Source of the DNA: Tenodera sinensis
Taxonomy: Eukaryota > Arthropoda > Insecta > Mantodea > Mantidae
DNA: 64,000 nucleotides
Assembly: GCA_030765045.1 (NCBI GenBank)
Contig: CM060966.1
Coordinates: 64,923,921-64,987,920, forward strand
Direction of reading: 5' to 3'
A program made the translations under genes and the position numbers. The notes under the pieces were generated by a model. It worked only from the letters and a program-made list of their open reading frames with translations, searched no databases and was not told the DNA's origin. Positions 43,403 to 54,439 of the stretch are shown here, one piece after another (the stretch's first letter is position 1; each line of letters begins with the position of its first letter).

Positions 43403-43861
43403 AGAAATGGTGCGAAAAGTCGGGGAGGCATCATGCTTACCATACGGGATTAGGTCTTTTCCTTCAGCTCTTCTGTTCGGATTTACAGAATTAAATAGTT
43501 TGGGCGTGAGTAAAACATATTAGCAGCATGGCAGGAATTTTGAAATACTAAAGACTAAATAGTGATATCAAAATGTATTGTGGAAAGTGATATTTTTTCT
43601 AAACACTTGAAGTGGTGACAAGTAATTTTCATTTCTTTGTAATCCAAGGTGTTAATCTTTTGTACTGTTAGCAGTTGTTATAATAAAGTCAAGAATTACA
43701 TGCCAATTTGCAGTGTAAGTTCTTTTAAAAATCCACATATTCTAAAGGTTTGGAAAAAGGTTAAGCTGTTTTCACCGGGTTGCACGAGGTTAACAAGAGT
43801 TATATTTTCCTGCACCCCAGTAAAACGGTACAAGCTTCAAATCATATTTTACACTCGACAA

Positions 43862-45003
43862 CATGTGCCTGAAGAAAGTACACTGCGTAAGACTTATGTA
43901 GGACATTGTTACAATAACGTATTGTCAAATATACAAAATCCATTAGCGCATCAGTTTGTGTGGTTGTCTGTTGATGAAACCCCTGGTTCTGAGCGCCATT
44001 CTATTGCTAATATAATCGTGGGTGCTTTAAATAATGAACAAAAGACTACACCTTATATTCTTAATGTGTGCGAATTGTCGGCCACTGATAATGTAACTGT
44101 GACCCAGTTTGTGATGGACTCTTTGAAATTACTATGGTCATGTGGATACAAATACGACCGGTTACTTTTATTTGTTACTGATGCAGGTCCTTATACGGTA
44201 AAATCAGACAAACTCTGAGGGGCATTTTTCCTAACTTAATTCATATAACTTGTTTGGCACACGCTCTTTATTGCATTTCTGAGACAATGTGATTCTTTCC
44301 TATTGGTAGATAGATTTGTGTCCAGTACAAAGATAATTTTTGTTAAATCTCCTAAAAGAGTTAAGTTGTTTAGATCAGCAGCACCTAATATCCGACTTCC
44401 TCCAGCACCAGTATCAACTCGATGGGAAACATGGGTCGATGCAGTTTTATATTATGCTGAGCACATAGAAATAGTCGAAGAGGTTGTTAATTCATTGGAC
44501 TCGAAAGATGCATCAATAGAAACTGTGCAAAATATTCTGTCATGATCTTAGTTTCATATCTGCCCATTTTTCTTTATTACCAATAGCCATAACGGCATTG
44601 GAAGCTGTAGGATTTCCTTTGCATGAATCACTCACTGTCTTTGAGAAAAACAATATGTGATCTAAGTTCAGTTCGTGGTAGCATAGGAGAAAAAGTGAAA
44701 GAGAAAGTGAATTATGTAATTTCAAAAAATTCTGGTTACAAACAGATGTGCGATATTCGAGACATCCTCAAAAGGAAACCATCTGTCATACCAAGAGACT
44801 TCACTCTTTCTGTGAAGCAGTTAACATCATGTAAATATGCCCCGATAACATCTTGTGACGTGGAGAGAAGTTTTTCACGTTACAAAAGTCTTTTGCGAGA
44901 CAACAATGTTTTACAGTTGAAAATATGTGCAAAGTGTTGGTTGCAATTTAGAGTAAATACTATCAGCGGGACCACTTCTGCTTCAACCTCTAAGGAACAA
45001 GGT
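43862..45003 (+). pseudogene. hAT-A transposase, catalytic and C-terminal part
   Basis: Resumes the protein broken at 38400. QFVWLSVDETPGSERHSIAN near 43950 holds a first catalytic Asp. LLFVTDAGPYTVKSD near 44169 supplies a second. STRWETWVDAVLYYAEHIEI near 44414 carries the conserved W, and SCDVERSFSRYKSLLRDNN near 44853 is the C-terminal dimerisation region. Frameshifts occur near 44210, 44540 and 44650. It is the most complete copy of the catalytic core here, though not functional. Confidence 0.8.
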
Positions 45004-45173
45004 AACTTTACGAGTATTATTTATACTAACTCGTCTTGTCTACTGCAAAGGCGCATTAATTGTTTTAATTAAATAGTGCATATTTCTTGGCATATTTTCA
45101 AGTTTTTAAGATCACATTTGCATGCATATTCCAGTGTTTTGTAGGGCATGACCTTCCGAGCCCTAGTTATGAG

Positions 45174-46204
45174 CGAAGTGGACTGCTCCGACAGGTGCTC
45201 TTGCCTAATTCCCATATAACTCGGAGGAATCTCCACCTCCTTTGGCGCTCAAAAATCGTGTGCTATATTGCAGGAATACATAGATTGACTTAATGATTGA
45301 CTATGACTCCAACGCCTACCACGGCGTTACGGGAAACACTAACATCAACGTAAAAGGGCAGACATTACTCAGTTTTTAAGCAAAATTAATCTTCATATCC
45401 TTCCGACCCTTCTAACATACCAGAGGAAGGAAGTCCTAGACATGACCTAATTGGGACTCATATGGGGGAGGGGGATATAGCCGTAAAGCAGGCTCTGGAA
45501 CGGACCACAAATCAGCATAAGGAGTTCTTATAAGCATCTTGGTTTCTGCTTATGAAAGGAACTGTCCTCTCATTCAGGGAAAAAAAAAAACAAAAAAAAA
45601 ACAAAACTTAAATGGAATTCATATTAAAGGTCCAGCAGGATAAAGGCATGAGGCCTATATAATGTATATACGGCTAATAAGCGTCAAGTCACATGGGAGC
45701 CATATAAAGAAGCCCAGAGGTTATATAGAGATAGGACCTCTAAGAAAGGTGGGGGTGGGAGGGGTGCTGAAAACTATGGAAAGGCTCTTCTGTAACAAAT
45801 ACAGAAGCAGTATAGCGCTGCTGGACTATAGAAACTACCGGTCTCGGATTTCCCCCCCCCCCCCCCCCCTTAACGTCCTCCAATGTAGTGTCATGTCGGA
45901 CGGATGTGTCCAGGATGGCCACTTTGAAGGCCTCCTCTGGTGCTAAGACACAATCGGAGTGGGAGATCTTGAGGCTTTAACTCACTTTCTAGGGGCACAC
46001 GTAAGTCTTCACAATAAGAGTGGAAAGTGGCCTCTGAGATTGTGACATAAACAAAAACTTAAATGAGCAATCTTTTCTTTTGAGCACTTAATACTAGGGA
46101 GACGACAGAGCTTTCCCCATCCTTTTGCAGGAGGGTTGGGAGCTTGTCTGGTTGGGAGCTCATTTAGTGAGAATTTTTAGAACGTGACTCGTCATGAGGC
46201 ATGT
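45174..46204. other. Unclassified intron DNA with poly-A/poly-C tracts
   Basis: An A-rich run at 45580-45605 and a run of about 17 C at 45853-45869. The frames here match nothing I know. Confidence 0.35.
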
Positions 46205-46290
46205 CTTATCGCCTCAATGTGTTTTGCCCAAGCCTGGTAAAGCTATTACAGGCCAAAGGATTTTCGTCCTATCAGCCTAATAACAAATAA
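46205..46290 (+). pseudogene. LINE reverse transcriptase scrap
   Basis: Across two frames the plus strand reads LPKPGKA then RPKDFRPISLIT, matching the start of a LINE RT domain. Only about 85 bp is recognisable and no clade can be given. Confidence 0.4.
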
Positions 46291-47689
46291 ACCAAATAAA
46301 ATCTGAAAACTTCCATCCCGGTACCTAATTCCTTACACCGGGACGTAGCTTCCAAATTCCATACATTTATTAATAAACTATACAAAATACAAATCTGCAA
46401 AATAATTTTTCAGGTAAACAATTAAGAACAACCAATTCAAATACAAAATAAATATACAAATAATACTGGTATCCAGCATTAAAATTAACTGGTATCCAGT
46501 TAATCCTCTACTAAAATAAAAAAAAAATTAACAAACTTACACGTCTGTATAAAATTTACAAAACCTAATAACATGCATGTCGAAGGGGTTAGTCTTTCTG
46601 GGTGACTCAACTGAGTGATAGTGCTGCTATATTGAAGTCACTAGAGAGATTGAAAGATTTAAGAGTTGCTATTGGCCAGGGAAATCCGTGGAATCGACGC
46701 TCCACCAACCAGTGGTAAGACTGAAGGGGACGAGTGGTGCTTTAACCACCACACAACTGGAGATAATAACATTCTTTGTATAGCTTCATCAGCCACGAAT
46801 TCTTCTTTGTATTGCTTCATCTTTTAAATTCTCTGTTACCTTAGTAACTTTGTTATGCTCAAAACCTTAAGTAAAACATTTTGTAACCCCGACGTGATTT
46901 TGATGTTGACGAAGAAATATCAATGGAGCAAGCACCTGCGGCGCTCTTTATCGTGTGGCAGTGGTTACCTCCTTTCTGGGTCAATGAATCAGCGCTATGG
47001 TCCGCCCACGGAGAACGGAAGTTAGAACTTGGTTTTGTAATAGAAAGAACATTGCTGGAAACGGACAAACGAATCTTCGGGAGAAGACGGCTTACCAAGA
47101 GAACCGGCCAGTAGTGATAGGTAGCCCTGTCGGTATGCTCCAAATCCCTCCGCAACAGGTAATTTCTTTCGCAATCCCGGTGATACTATCCAGCTATTGA
47201 AATAAATCTGTTAGAAAGCAAGCTCCAATAGCCATTCTGACTGAGTTCCATTTCCCAGCAAGAAGCTAACACCATAATTACTTCTTTAAAAAATAATACG
47301 CAGAAATGTATCCATGGACGATTTTCATTAGTATTGAGGATGATTATTGCTGACCGGTTCTTTCATGAAATTGCCAATTTTGCTAGTTGGGGGAAAAAGA
47401 AGTGTTAACATGTCATCTCTACTCCACCATCGTATATGAGAATATGGAGTATGTAATATTAAAATCCCAGTTTTTCTGATAACTCTTTCAACTGTTTATT
47501 ATGGGTCATACACTACTAAAATTCACACGCTTCACTACAATGGATCTAACCTTATTCAGGATAATTGACTTAGCACATAAAGCTTCTGTGAAATATATAA
47601 TGAATACGTAACAGTTCCTACGTTTACATTCATAATCTAGTTCCAACAGTCGGGGAAACGCAGATGATCTAGAACTATTTAATTTTGAT
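46291..47689. other. Unclassified intron DNA
   Basis: AT-rich. Overlapping frames at 46859-47200 are open on both strands but show no family features. Confidence 0.35.
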
Positions 47690-48868
47690 ACTTAGGCAGA
47701 ATTCGGTGATAAAAGTGATGATAATGATACTGATTTCTTATTGTGTGACTCACGTACATTTGAACAAAATTAATCAGGAGAAACTTGTGAACAAGAAAGT
47801 GATTCTGAGCAAACTATATCAGAAATGGTGGGCAGTCGCTTTAAGATGGCAAGTCTGATCTGCAATATTTCTGGGTAAAGATCGCTTCAAGTGGTCTGCA
47901 AAGGAGGCCATAAGAGGGGGTAGGCCAATCTCCAACTTAGAATAAAAGGTCCAAAGAGCTTTGGGAAATACGGCTAATAAGGTACAGCTTTGGAACCTAC
48001 AGTTTACTGACTACACAATAACGAAAATTTGCTTACAACAAATGAAAACTCAATGTTGTTGGAAACAAATAGTCGAATTCATTTAGATCTGAACTTAAAT
48101 TGATACCGTATAGTTCAAAGGCTTACTTGACGATCTACGCAGTACATCAATCTGGGCTATTTACGATAAATCACTACGATACAAAACAGATTTTTGTAAG
48201 TGATGATACCGGTATGGAGATTTTTAGTCTAATAATGTTTCAAGTGAGGCTTGAATTTCTACTCTACGTTTTACTGCTTGACTGCGCTGAAACTAGTATC
48301 AGAGAAAACTAGGTTACTTCTTCTTTATCCCTTTATAATAAAGTTTAAAGAAAACTTCGTCATTGGAGAAAATGGCCGTGAAATGCATCTGGCTCTCTGT
48401 GAGAGATCTAAGTTTAATGTTTATATACCAAGAAAACCGAAGTGCAGTAATGGTTCTTTCTAATGCCCGAAATTCATACTGTTACAATGCCTACATTTAT
48501 ATTGGTTCAGGATGTGATGATAGGTCTTGATTCCAAGTTCAGAATACGATCAACTCCACTCAATTTGTGCTTTGATTGACACAGCCTCTTTTTGGGAGTC
48601 ACAAGAATACCAACGGTGGCAACTGCTTTTCTTCACTTGATTTACCACCTCATTCTCAGTTCGAATGGTTTAACACACACAGGTACCACGAAAAAGAATA
48701 AACTCATATAAAAATCTGGAAAATAAGCAACAAATGTTCAACTGTTTAATTTTATTGCACTGCAAAAGCATTAATTTGCTTATATTTAATTTAATGTTGT
48801 AGAAAATATAGTCGGGTCATTTGGAGCCAAGGGTCATTGGAATCGAAGCTCGCGACTAAATGGGTTAA
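47690..48868 (+). mobile_element. piggyBac-like transposon relic
   Basis: An acidic N-terminal part (DDNDTDFLLCDSRTFEQN near 47718) is followed by KDRFKWSAKEA near 47879 and the region around VQLWNLQFTDYTITKICLQQ near 47981. Next come SGLFTINHYDTKQIF and DDTGMEIFSLIMFQVRLEFL at 48150-48257, then YIPRKPKCSNGS near 48423 and NGLTHTGTTKKNK near 48664-48703. This is the piggyBac (DDE_Tnp_1_7) order. The usual TIDE catalytic segment reads ENGRE, so an essential Asp is gone. TTAA at 48865-48868, preceded by GACTAAATGGG, looks like the 3' terminus. The 5' terminus was not found. Confidence 0.7.
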
Positions 48869-49117
48869 CATTAAAATATACAGTACGTACCATTCAGTTA
48901 AAGCAGTTCTAAGAACTTATATTTACTTCTAACTTGGGTTTATTCCCATTTACATTAGGTACAACAATAGTAGTTAACACACTAATGTTAGTTCATTAGT
49001 CGATCTAATGAGGCAATATCAGGACAAATGACTCATACGCAGAGACAAAGAGAAAAGCGTCAAAAAGGGCGGAGAAGCCGGGTTGAAAATATTATTATAC
49101 TTCTAGTATAAATATAC
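48869..49117. other. Unclassified intron DNA
   Basis: AT-rich stretch between the piggyBac relic and eya exon A, with nothing recognisable. Confidence 0.4.
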
Positions 49118-49227
49118 CTGTACTAGTTGCCACAGTGTCTGTGTTTGTAGGTGGGGAACTGCATGAAGATTCTGACTGGCCACTTCCAGGACTTGAAGCG
49201 TCACCTCCTGCGGAAGGATCTTGTGAT
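49118..49227 (-). CDS. eya: eyes absent (eya) exon A, Ser/Pro-rich
   Basis: Minus-strand coding exon of 110 nt, the most upstream exon found. The acceptor reads TTTATTTTTACAG and the donor ACAG/GTATATTT. The first base completes a codon from an earlier exon (phase 2). The exon then encodes SQDPSAGGDASSPGSGQSES and SCSSPPTNTDTVATST, ending with one G that joins GA of exon B. It is low-complexity Ser/Pro/Gly/Thr, as in disordered activation regions. The start codon and promoter are not in the recognised part. They should lie at higher coordinates or beyond the window. Confidence 0.68.
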
Positions 49228-49689
49228 CTGTAAAAATAAAAGGGACTCTGTCAGTGATATTAAAATACAGAGTATTTAAGTTATCACGAAATCACAAATA
49301 AATTGCAGTTATTCTAGTTCATCCTATCATGTAGTAGGTCCTGTGCCCAATTACCACGCCCTGAAAAACTGATTTGAGAAAAGCAAATGTAAACATGCTT
49401 TTATCTGTATAAGTAATACTTTCAAATTTTATACTAAATATTACACACAAGTACTATGTATCACACAAGTACAACAACGATTAGCTATTCGATTTGGAAT
49501 ATTTTTTAATGAAAAGTCCCACTGAAATTAACAGAAAATTACGTTGCATTGCGGTAAGTTATTTTCAAAGTAATAGGGAAAAATATTCTGAGTCCCTTTC
49601 CACAAGGTTCTTGATGCGCTGTCGACGTAAGCGACCGAATTGTGAAGTCATCGGCTAGTGACCCAGCATATGCTTGAATTAATGGTGAG
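49228..49689 (-). other. Upstream intron DNA of eya
   Basis: No recognisable feature. The intron upstream of exon A extends at least to the next exon, which I could not find by 64000. Confidence 0.4.
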
Positions 49690-50475
49690 TTCTACTGTTT
49701 GTGAGAATTGCAACACCAAGAACGAAACGCATGAGTGAAATGCATTTTATACCATATTAGGTACATGAGAATCAATGTGATTAACTTTACAAATCTGTTC
49801 ATGATCTTTGAGCCCGAATGCTCACTATTTCGTGTAGCTTTCACGTGTTGCAATTAGAGCTGTTAAGCGCCGTGGCACGGAATAAAAAGGTTCTAAATAT
49901 GTTCCAGAAGCAATTTCCTCCACGCAGTTTGTATGCGAGTCAGCAAATCGTCGATATTGGTTACTGGAGGATGTGACGTAAAAGCTACCGACCAACCGTA
50001 TCACAATATGTTCGATGAGTAACGTGTCAGGCGAACGTGCGGGCTAGGGAAACAATGGTACCCGTCGTTCTTCAAAGAAGGCTTGTATGGGTACATTACT
50101 CGCAACATGGGACCGGACTTCGTCCTGCTCAAATGTGACATGTGGAGACGCCTGAAGCAGGGGGGGGGGGGTACCTCGGGCCCTAAAACCTACAAGTATG
50201 GTTGCTGTTCAATTCGTTGGAGATAAGATCGGTTGTTGTAAACAATGGCGTTCCAAAACATCACACCTGGCATGTGTCCGCTATGCCGCTCAACAATTCA
50301 GGCCTCCAGATTGCGGTCGTGGTCCTTTCGAACACATATGTGGTCGTCACTGAAGGATAGGCTGAAGCAGGACTCGTCAGAAAAGGCTACACTTTGCCAC
50401 TCAACACGACGTGATGGCGTTCACGTGCCCAATGCGGCCGGAGGCGCTTTGGTTTCTGTACAATGGATGAAATGA
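49690..50475 (-). pseudogene. Tc1-like transposase relic
   Basis: Minus-strand frames read VEWQSVAFSDESCFSLSFSD near 50410-50350, holding the first catalytic Asp (FSDES). MPGVMFWNAIVYNNRSYL follows near 50275-50222. The second-Asp region is degraded by a G-run (50160-50171) and shifts. The C-terminal part reads PPVTNIDDLLTRIQTAWRKL near 49972-49913. The lower edge (ATTGCAACACCAAGAA) resembles Tc1-type termini. The N-terminal DNA-binding part is cut off at 50475. Confidence 0.7.
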
Positions 50476-51540
50476 AATGAAAAATGTTATTTGGACATGT
50501 TTACAACATGCTCAGGCTGTTTAGTGAGATCCCTCTTCAGGCAAGTTTGAGGATGTTTATTTTGTGTTAGAGGTCTAGTCGGCATTGGTGCGTATTACTT
50601 GTTTTTCATTTTTGTGTTTTTGTGTGTGTGTGTGTGTTTTTTTTTCTTTTTTTTTTGTTTTTTTTTTTTTTTTTTAAACATTGTGTAGTGTTGTGTGTTG
50701 TATTTGTGTTTCAGTCTTCCGTGTTTCACATCCATCGCTCCACCGGCAGGCATCTGCCCAAGAATATCTATGGGAGTTGTGTTGGTGTATTGATGTAGTA
50801 TGTTTGACTTGATTGAGGGTAATAGTTGAAGCCAAAATTGTGAACGCCATAATTATGGACATAATACTGCATCACATGGCAGAATTAAATAATCAGGAAA
50901 TGTTAAAATCGTTACATGTATAAAGGTACAAAATCTGGAAGGATTAGTTACGGTTAAAATTGTCAAAAAGCACGAAATGTTACAGACAAGTCATTAGGGG
51001 CAAGCGTTAGGAAGTCAAGCGAGGCCTGGTAATTCCAGTTTTCCTGGAAATCGCTTAGTGCAGGTGTTGAGCAGGAAAACAAGGGATGGCCGCGACTTCT
51101 TCGAAACCCGTCCTGGGGTAATTAAGAGGAAAGCTATAGGGAGTGTCATGGCGCACAGAGACTTGCCTGCCAGAACCCGGAGAGAGAGGGTCGGTGAGAC
51201 TTGCCTTCCAGATCGCGAGCGAGTAAGTCAGTTGGACTTACCTTCCGGAGGACACACGACAGTTTCGAGTAACAATCTTCGGTCTTAGTAAAGACGCAGT
51301 AAAAACGTAACAAAATTCTAATAGCGATCGGCAAACTTAAAACGTTACTTGGTCGTAAATAAAAGTGTTTTAAGGAAAGTTCCGGCTTTTATTGCAAATA
51401 CTTACGCATACCCTGAGGTTAAGATCCATGCCGAGCAGTCCGGAGCAGAAATCAACTGAGAGCAGCATTCCGCTTAGGATAGTGGAATTGAGGAGCGGGC
51501 AATACCGCATCATAGTTTGTGTGCAGTCCTAAAGCACCTT
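50476..51540 (-). other. Probable LINE 3' region plus unclassified DNA
   Basis: Contains a T/G-rich stretch (50610-50675), which on minus is an A-rich tail-like tract, and no clear coding frame. It lies on the 3' side of the RT fragment at 51541-51935. Confidence 0.35.
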
Positions 51541-51935
51541 CTTTCAAATGCTTTTATTCTGTTCGTTGTGTTGGTAGTTATTAAAGGTGTGGTGGCTACG
51601 GCTGCGTGTGTCAGTTGTGGTCGTATTAGTGTTGTGTATAGTTTGTGTAAGATGTGTGATGTAAGTCCTCCTTTATTTAATCTGACCAGATAATTTAAAG
51701 TTGAGTGTAAGGGTCTTGTTTTGTTTAATAGTTTTCTGTAGTGTGGTTTAATTTTCAGCTTGTTGTGTATGTGGATTCCTAGGTATTTAACTGATTTTTG
51801 ACATGTGCTGGTTTGTTTGTTAAATGTTAGTGCAGCTGTTTTGTGTTTCCTTCGTCGTTTTTCTTACCACAATGGCCTGTTTTCTCTATGCTGATTGTTA
51901 TGCGCCATTTGCGCGTCCACTGTAAAAATTTATTT
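51541..51935 (-). pseudogene. LINE reverse transcriptase C-terminal fragment
   Basis: A nearly clean minus-strand frame reads TCQKSVKYLGIHIHNKLKIK, then PHYRKLLNKTRPLHSTLNYL, VRLNKGGLTSHILHKLYTTL and IRPQLTHAAVATTP. This is the RT thumb/C-terminal region (KYLG followed by LY-x-LIRP) of Jockey/I-type LINEs. The start (WTRKW) is one frame off. The catalytic palm is missing. Confidence 0.75.
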
Positions 51936-51944
51936 AATTTGAGA

Positions 51945-52200
51945 GGTAGAACTGGAACTTAAAAATTCAATGCCACAACTGGGATTTGAACCACAGACCT
52001 TCCGCTTACCGGGCGGCTGCTCTACCACTGAGCTATTGTGACAAACCGCCAGAATGGCATTAAATTCTCAAACCAGTTCGTATTTCTCCTGGTAAACCAC
52101 AAAGGCAGTCTCACATCAGAGACAAATTACCCCAATGGTGACTTACTATTGTAAGTACTTTATGTCCCAGGATTAAATAACCTTCAGATGCTAATTATTA
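51945..52200 (-). mobile_element. tRNA-derived SINE, family B, copy 2
   Basis: On minus, ATAGCTCAGTGGTAGAGCAG is the A box and GGTTCAAATCCC the B box, followed by a body matching 2794-3040 (GGCATTAAATTCTCAAACCA; CCCAGGATTAAATAACCTTC on plus). Confidence 0.75.
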
Positions 52201-52277
52201 TTTATTTATGCCAACAAACTTACTTGTGTGTTTAAAAACACCAACAGTAAGTTTGTTGGCATAAATAAATAATGTAT
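52194..52277. repeat. Near-perfect hairpin repeat
   Basis: TTATTTATGCCAACAAACTT at 52202-52221 is exactly mirrored at 52247-52266, with about 25 bp between. The outer bases (AATTATTA/TAATGTATTT) extend it loosely. Confidence 0.85.
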
Positions 52278-52289
52278 TTAATTGTTTTT

Positions 52290-52430
52290 CGAGTTTTCCT
52301 AGTGCTGCTAGAAGTGTTTCCCAAGTGGTAGTCATTGGATGCTAAGTCTGGTGATGTCCCATCCAAACTGTTGCAGAAGATCCATGGTTTGATGGGTGGT
52401 GTGGTGGTGAGCATTGTCATAGAGAAGGTT
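52290..52430 (-). pseudogene. mariner transposase fragment
   Basis: Minus-strand frames read INLLYDNAHHHTTHQTMDLL then QQFGWD, followed in another frame by SPDLASNDYHLG. These correspond to the HDNARPH and SPDLAPSDYHLF blocks of mariner (DD34D) transposases, with both late catalytic Asp residues still visible. Only about 45 codons remain. Confidence 0.65.
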
Positions 52431-53199
52431 TATGTCCTTGCTCAACATTCCTCTTCTCCGGTTCTAAATTGCCCATCTTTAATGTCTTGACAATACCTGT
52501 TGGCATGTATTGTCCCAGAATAACCGATCTAATGGTATGTATGCAACCAGTCCAAAAGACGCGGACCAATCGTCGATGGTGACAGGTTCACACCTGTCGC
52601 ACTGCTCCAGCGTCCAGCCAACACTAAAGATGAAGCAGTGCTTTTCGCCATGATTAGAGAGTGGATTCTTTAGGTAAATAAATATATTTTCTGCAAATAG
52701 ATACATGCCTACAAAAATGGGAAAACTCTGAATAAAGGATCATGAGATAAATATGAAACCTTCTTTCACATAAAATACATATTAAAAAGAATAAATGTAA
52801 ATACACATTTTCAGATAATCTCCAATAAAGATATAAATTTGAGCTATTTTTTTTTTTAATTTATCCCGCGCAATTTTAAATTTGTGCTATTATAAATATA
52901 CACAGAGGTATCTTTAGACTTGGCGAATGACAGGGTCTGTGCGAGTAACGTGCAAATTGATGGTGGGGTAATGTCTGTTTCCTTTCTTGAAATAAACAAG
53001 ACCCTGCTGATAATCTGAGCGAGCACCGTGCTTAATCACATGCTGCTCCCAATGTCTACTGCACGGAAGTCCGAGAGATACTAAACTGACACCCCTGTGG
53101 TCTTATAAATACAAAAGTGAACTCGACCATAAACTTCTGCATAGCTATCGGCCATTCATTCCGTCTAAAAATAGCTCTGTACGATGACTTGTACTGCAT
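52431..53199. other. Unclassified DNA
   Basis: Frames exist (52479-52706 minus), but I recognise no family. AT-rich after 52700. Confidence 0.35.
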
Positions 53200-53585
53200 C
53201 ACAAGTACTACTTGGTAAAGTAATGAGGTGTATCGCAAAGAATGCGAAACTGTTCAGTTGTTTATGCGAGCTTATCGCACACACACTGCGAGACACTGTA
53301 TGTTCAGATGCAATTATATTACCTGGCAAAGCATTGAGCATCTTGTTTATTAGAAGAGCGAAATATCAGTAACTTGGAGTATAGTCAGTGATAAAACACA
53401 AATAGATGATTTCTTGCGCCTGCCAATATACGAGACGTTACTGTTCTGAAGATCTGATTGCACCTGAACAGAATGTACGTACACTATCTCGCTGTGTTTG
53501 TGCGATAAGCTCGCGTAAACAGCTGGGCAGTTTCACATACTTTCCTTTACGCCTCATGACTTTGCCAGGTAGTATGTTACATGCA
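53200..53585. repeat. Foldback element with ~125-bp arms
   Basis: GCGAGCTTATCGCACACACA (53267-53286) is mirrored by TGTTTGTGCGATAAGCTCGC (near 53496-53515). The outer ends ACTTGGTAAAGTAATGAGG and its mirror CCTCATGACTTTGCCAGGT bound the element. The arms have diverged, suggesting an old MITE. Confidence 0.75.
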
Positions 53586-53595
53586 AAAACTAAAA

Positions 53596-53945
53596 AACTA
53601 AACCCCAGCGCAGCAGCTCATGAAGGGCCAAGGCTTAACTCCCAGCCGCTGCGTTCCCCGCCTCTGCCGTTCACAGGTGTCATGAGTGGAATGCAGTACT
53701 GGGGTGGGACGTGGTCAGCGCCCCGAGCCCTCCCGGCCAGTTATGCCGCCTTTACGACCTGGGGTAGCTACTTTTCCATCAAGTAGCTCCTCAATTGGCC
53801 GCTCCGGACCTAACGAGGCTGAGTGCACCCCGTGCCACACCTCCCAGCTGGGGAAATATCCCCATGTCGGTATATCGGAGATTGAAACCCGGGTCTTTCC
53901 CGCCAGAGGCAGGTGCGCCAACATGGAAGCGTTACGGGGGTGGTC
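53596..53945 (-). mobile_element. GC-rich SINE, family E
   Basis: Unlike its surroundings this stretch is GC-rich. On minus a B-box-like GACCCGGGTTTCAATCTCC lies near 53902-53884, and the body runs to AGTTTTTTAG near 53590. The structure suggests a tRNA-derived SINE. I see no other copy in the window, so the class is inferred. Confidence 0.5.
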
Positions 53946-54007
53946 CATATGTTATATGTAATATATGTTTATACTGCTAGACCAGCCATGGGGAAGAGGG
54001 GTGACAG

Positions 54008-54357
54008 AAATGCAGTCTCTCCTCTTATCTAGGACTTACACCCCCTATGACTTACAAGCCAGTGCCTAGGGTCAGACTCCTGTCGGGGAGCAGAGGGACC
54101 TCTGGACCAGAGTGAAGACCTGGAAGCGGGTGGTCAGCAAGCACCAGGTATGATAGTGAGGAAGAGGATGATATCAAATCCAGTCGAAATCGATAACTGG
54201 ACAGGTGATAATGGAGCAATTGGTGGAATGAGTGGCGGGGGAGAATGCAGAGAAAACCCGCCCTGACACCACAAATACCGCATGCGGGTCTCTGGGATCG
54301 CACCCGGGCCTAGGCGGTAGGCGAACGCTCTAGAACCGCTCGGCCACGGCGCCGCCG
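54008..54357 (-). mobile_element. tRNA-derived SINE, family A, copy 3
   Basis: The minus-strand head CGCCGTGGCCGAGCGGTTCT (54353-54334) resembles a tRNA-Leu A-box region, and GGTGCGATCCCAGAGACC the B-box region. The body matches 3252-3597 and 22885-23238. Confidence 0.75.
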
Positions 54358-54439
54358 TTGACCTCTTCCCCCTGCGCAAGTGGTCACGCAGGCACGTGTA
54401 GTTTTGTACTATGGCACTTCGCATCTGCTGGAAATTGGT

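Larger units (their letters stand above)
38401..43849. mobile_element. 5,449-bp nested composite insertion
   Basis: Flanked by an exact 12-bp direct repeat, TACACTCGACAA, at 38389-38400 and 43850-43861, inside the hAT-A transposase. The left edge reads ATTCAAGATGTTCTCGGGCT, the reverse complement of a retroposon-like 3' terminus also seen at 8581 and 43059. Inside are a foldback, two IS630/Tc1-like transposase pieces, a Jockey relic, a SINE with poly-A and an inverted second terminus. Several insertion events may be layered here. Confidence 0.65.
37498..45165 (+). mobile_element. hAT-A element, copy 2, split by a 5.45-kb nested block
   Basis: The 5' end TAGGGCTAGGAAGTTCATGC (37498) and 3' end (reversed TAGGGCTCGGAAGGTCATGC, 45165) lie 7.67 kb apart. 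They share an exact 8-bp target duplication, GTTATGAG, at 37490-37497 and 45166-45173. The hAT body stops at 38400 and resumes at 43850 within the same codon region. Without the nested block the element is about 2.2 kb, the same as the copy at 58957-61181. Confidence 0.85.
18070..49117 (-). other. Intron between eya exons A and B (31 kb)
   Basis: Donor GTATAT beside 49118, acceptor TTTTAG beside 18069, phase 1 on both sides. It contains three hAT families, the 7.8-kb long-TIR element, LINE, IS630/Tc1 and piggyBac relics. I found no further exon whose phase and splice signals fit, but a symmetric extra exon could be missed. Confidence 0.6.

Noticed and set aside
53600..53960. GC-rich coding gene at 53.6-53.9 kb
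   Set aside because: Both strands are open because of GC content; the B-box-like motif and body fit a SINE better.
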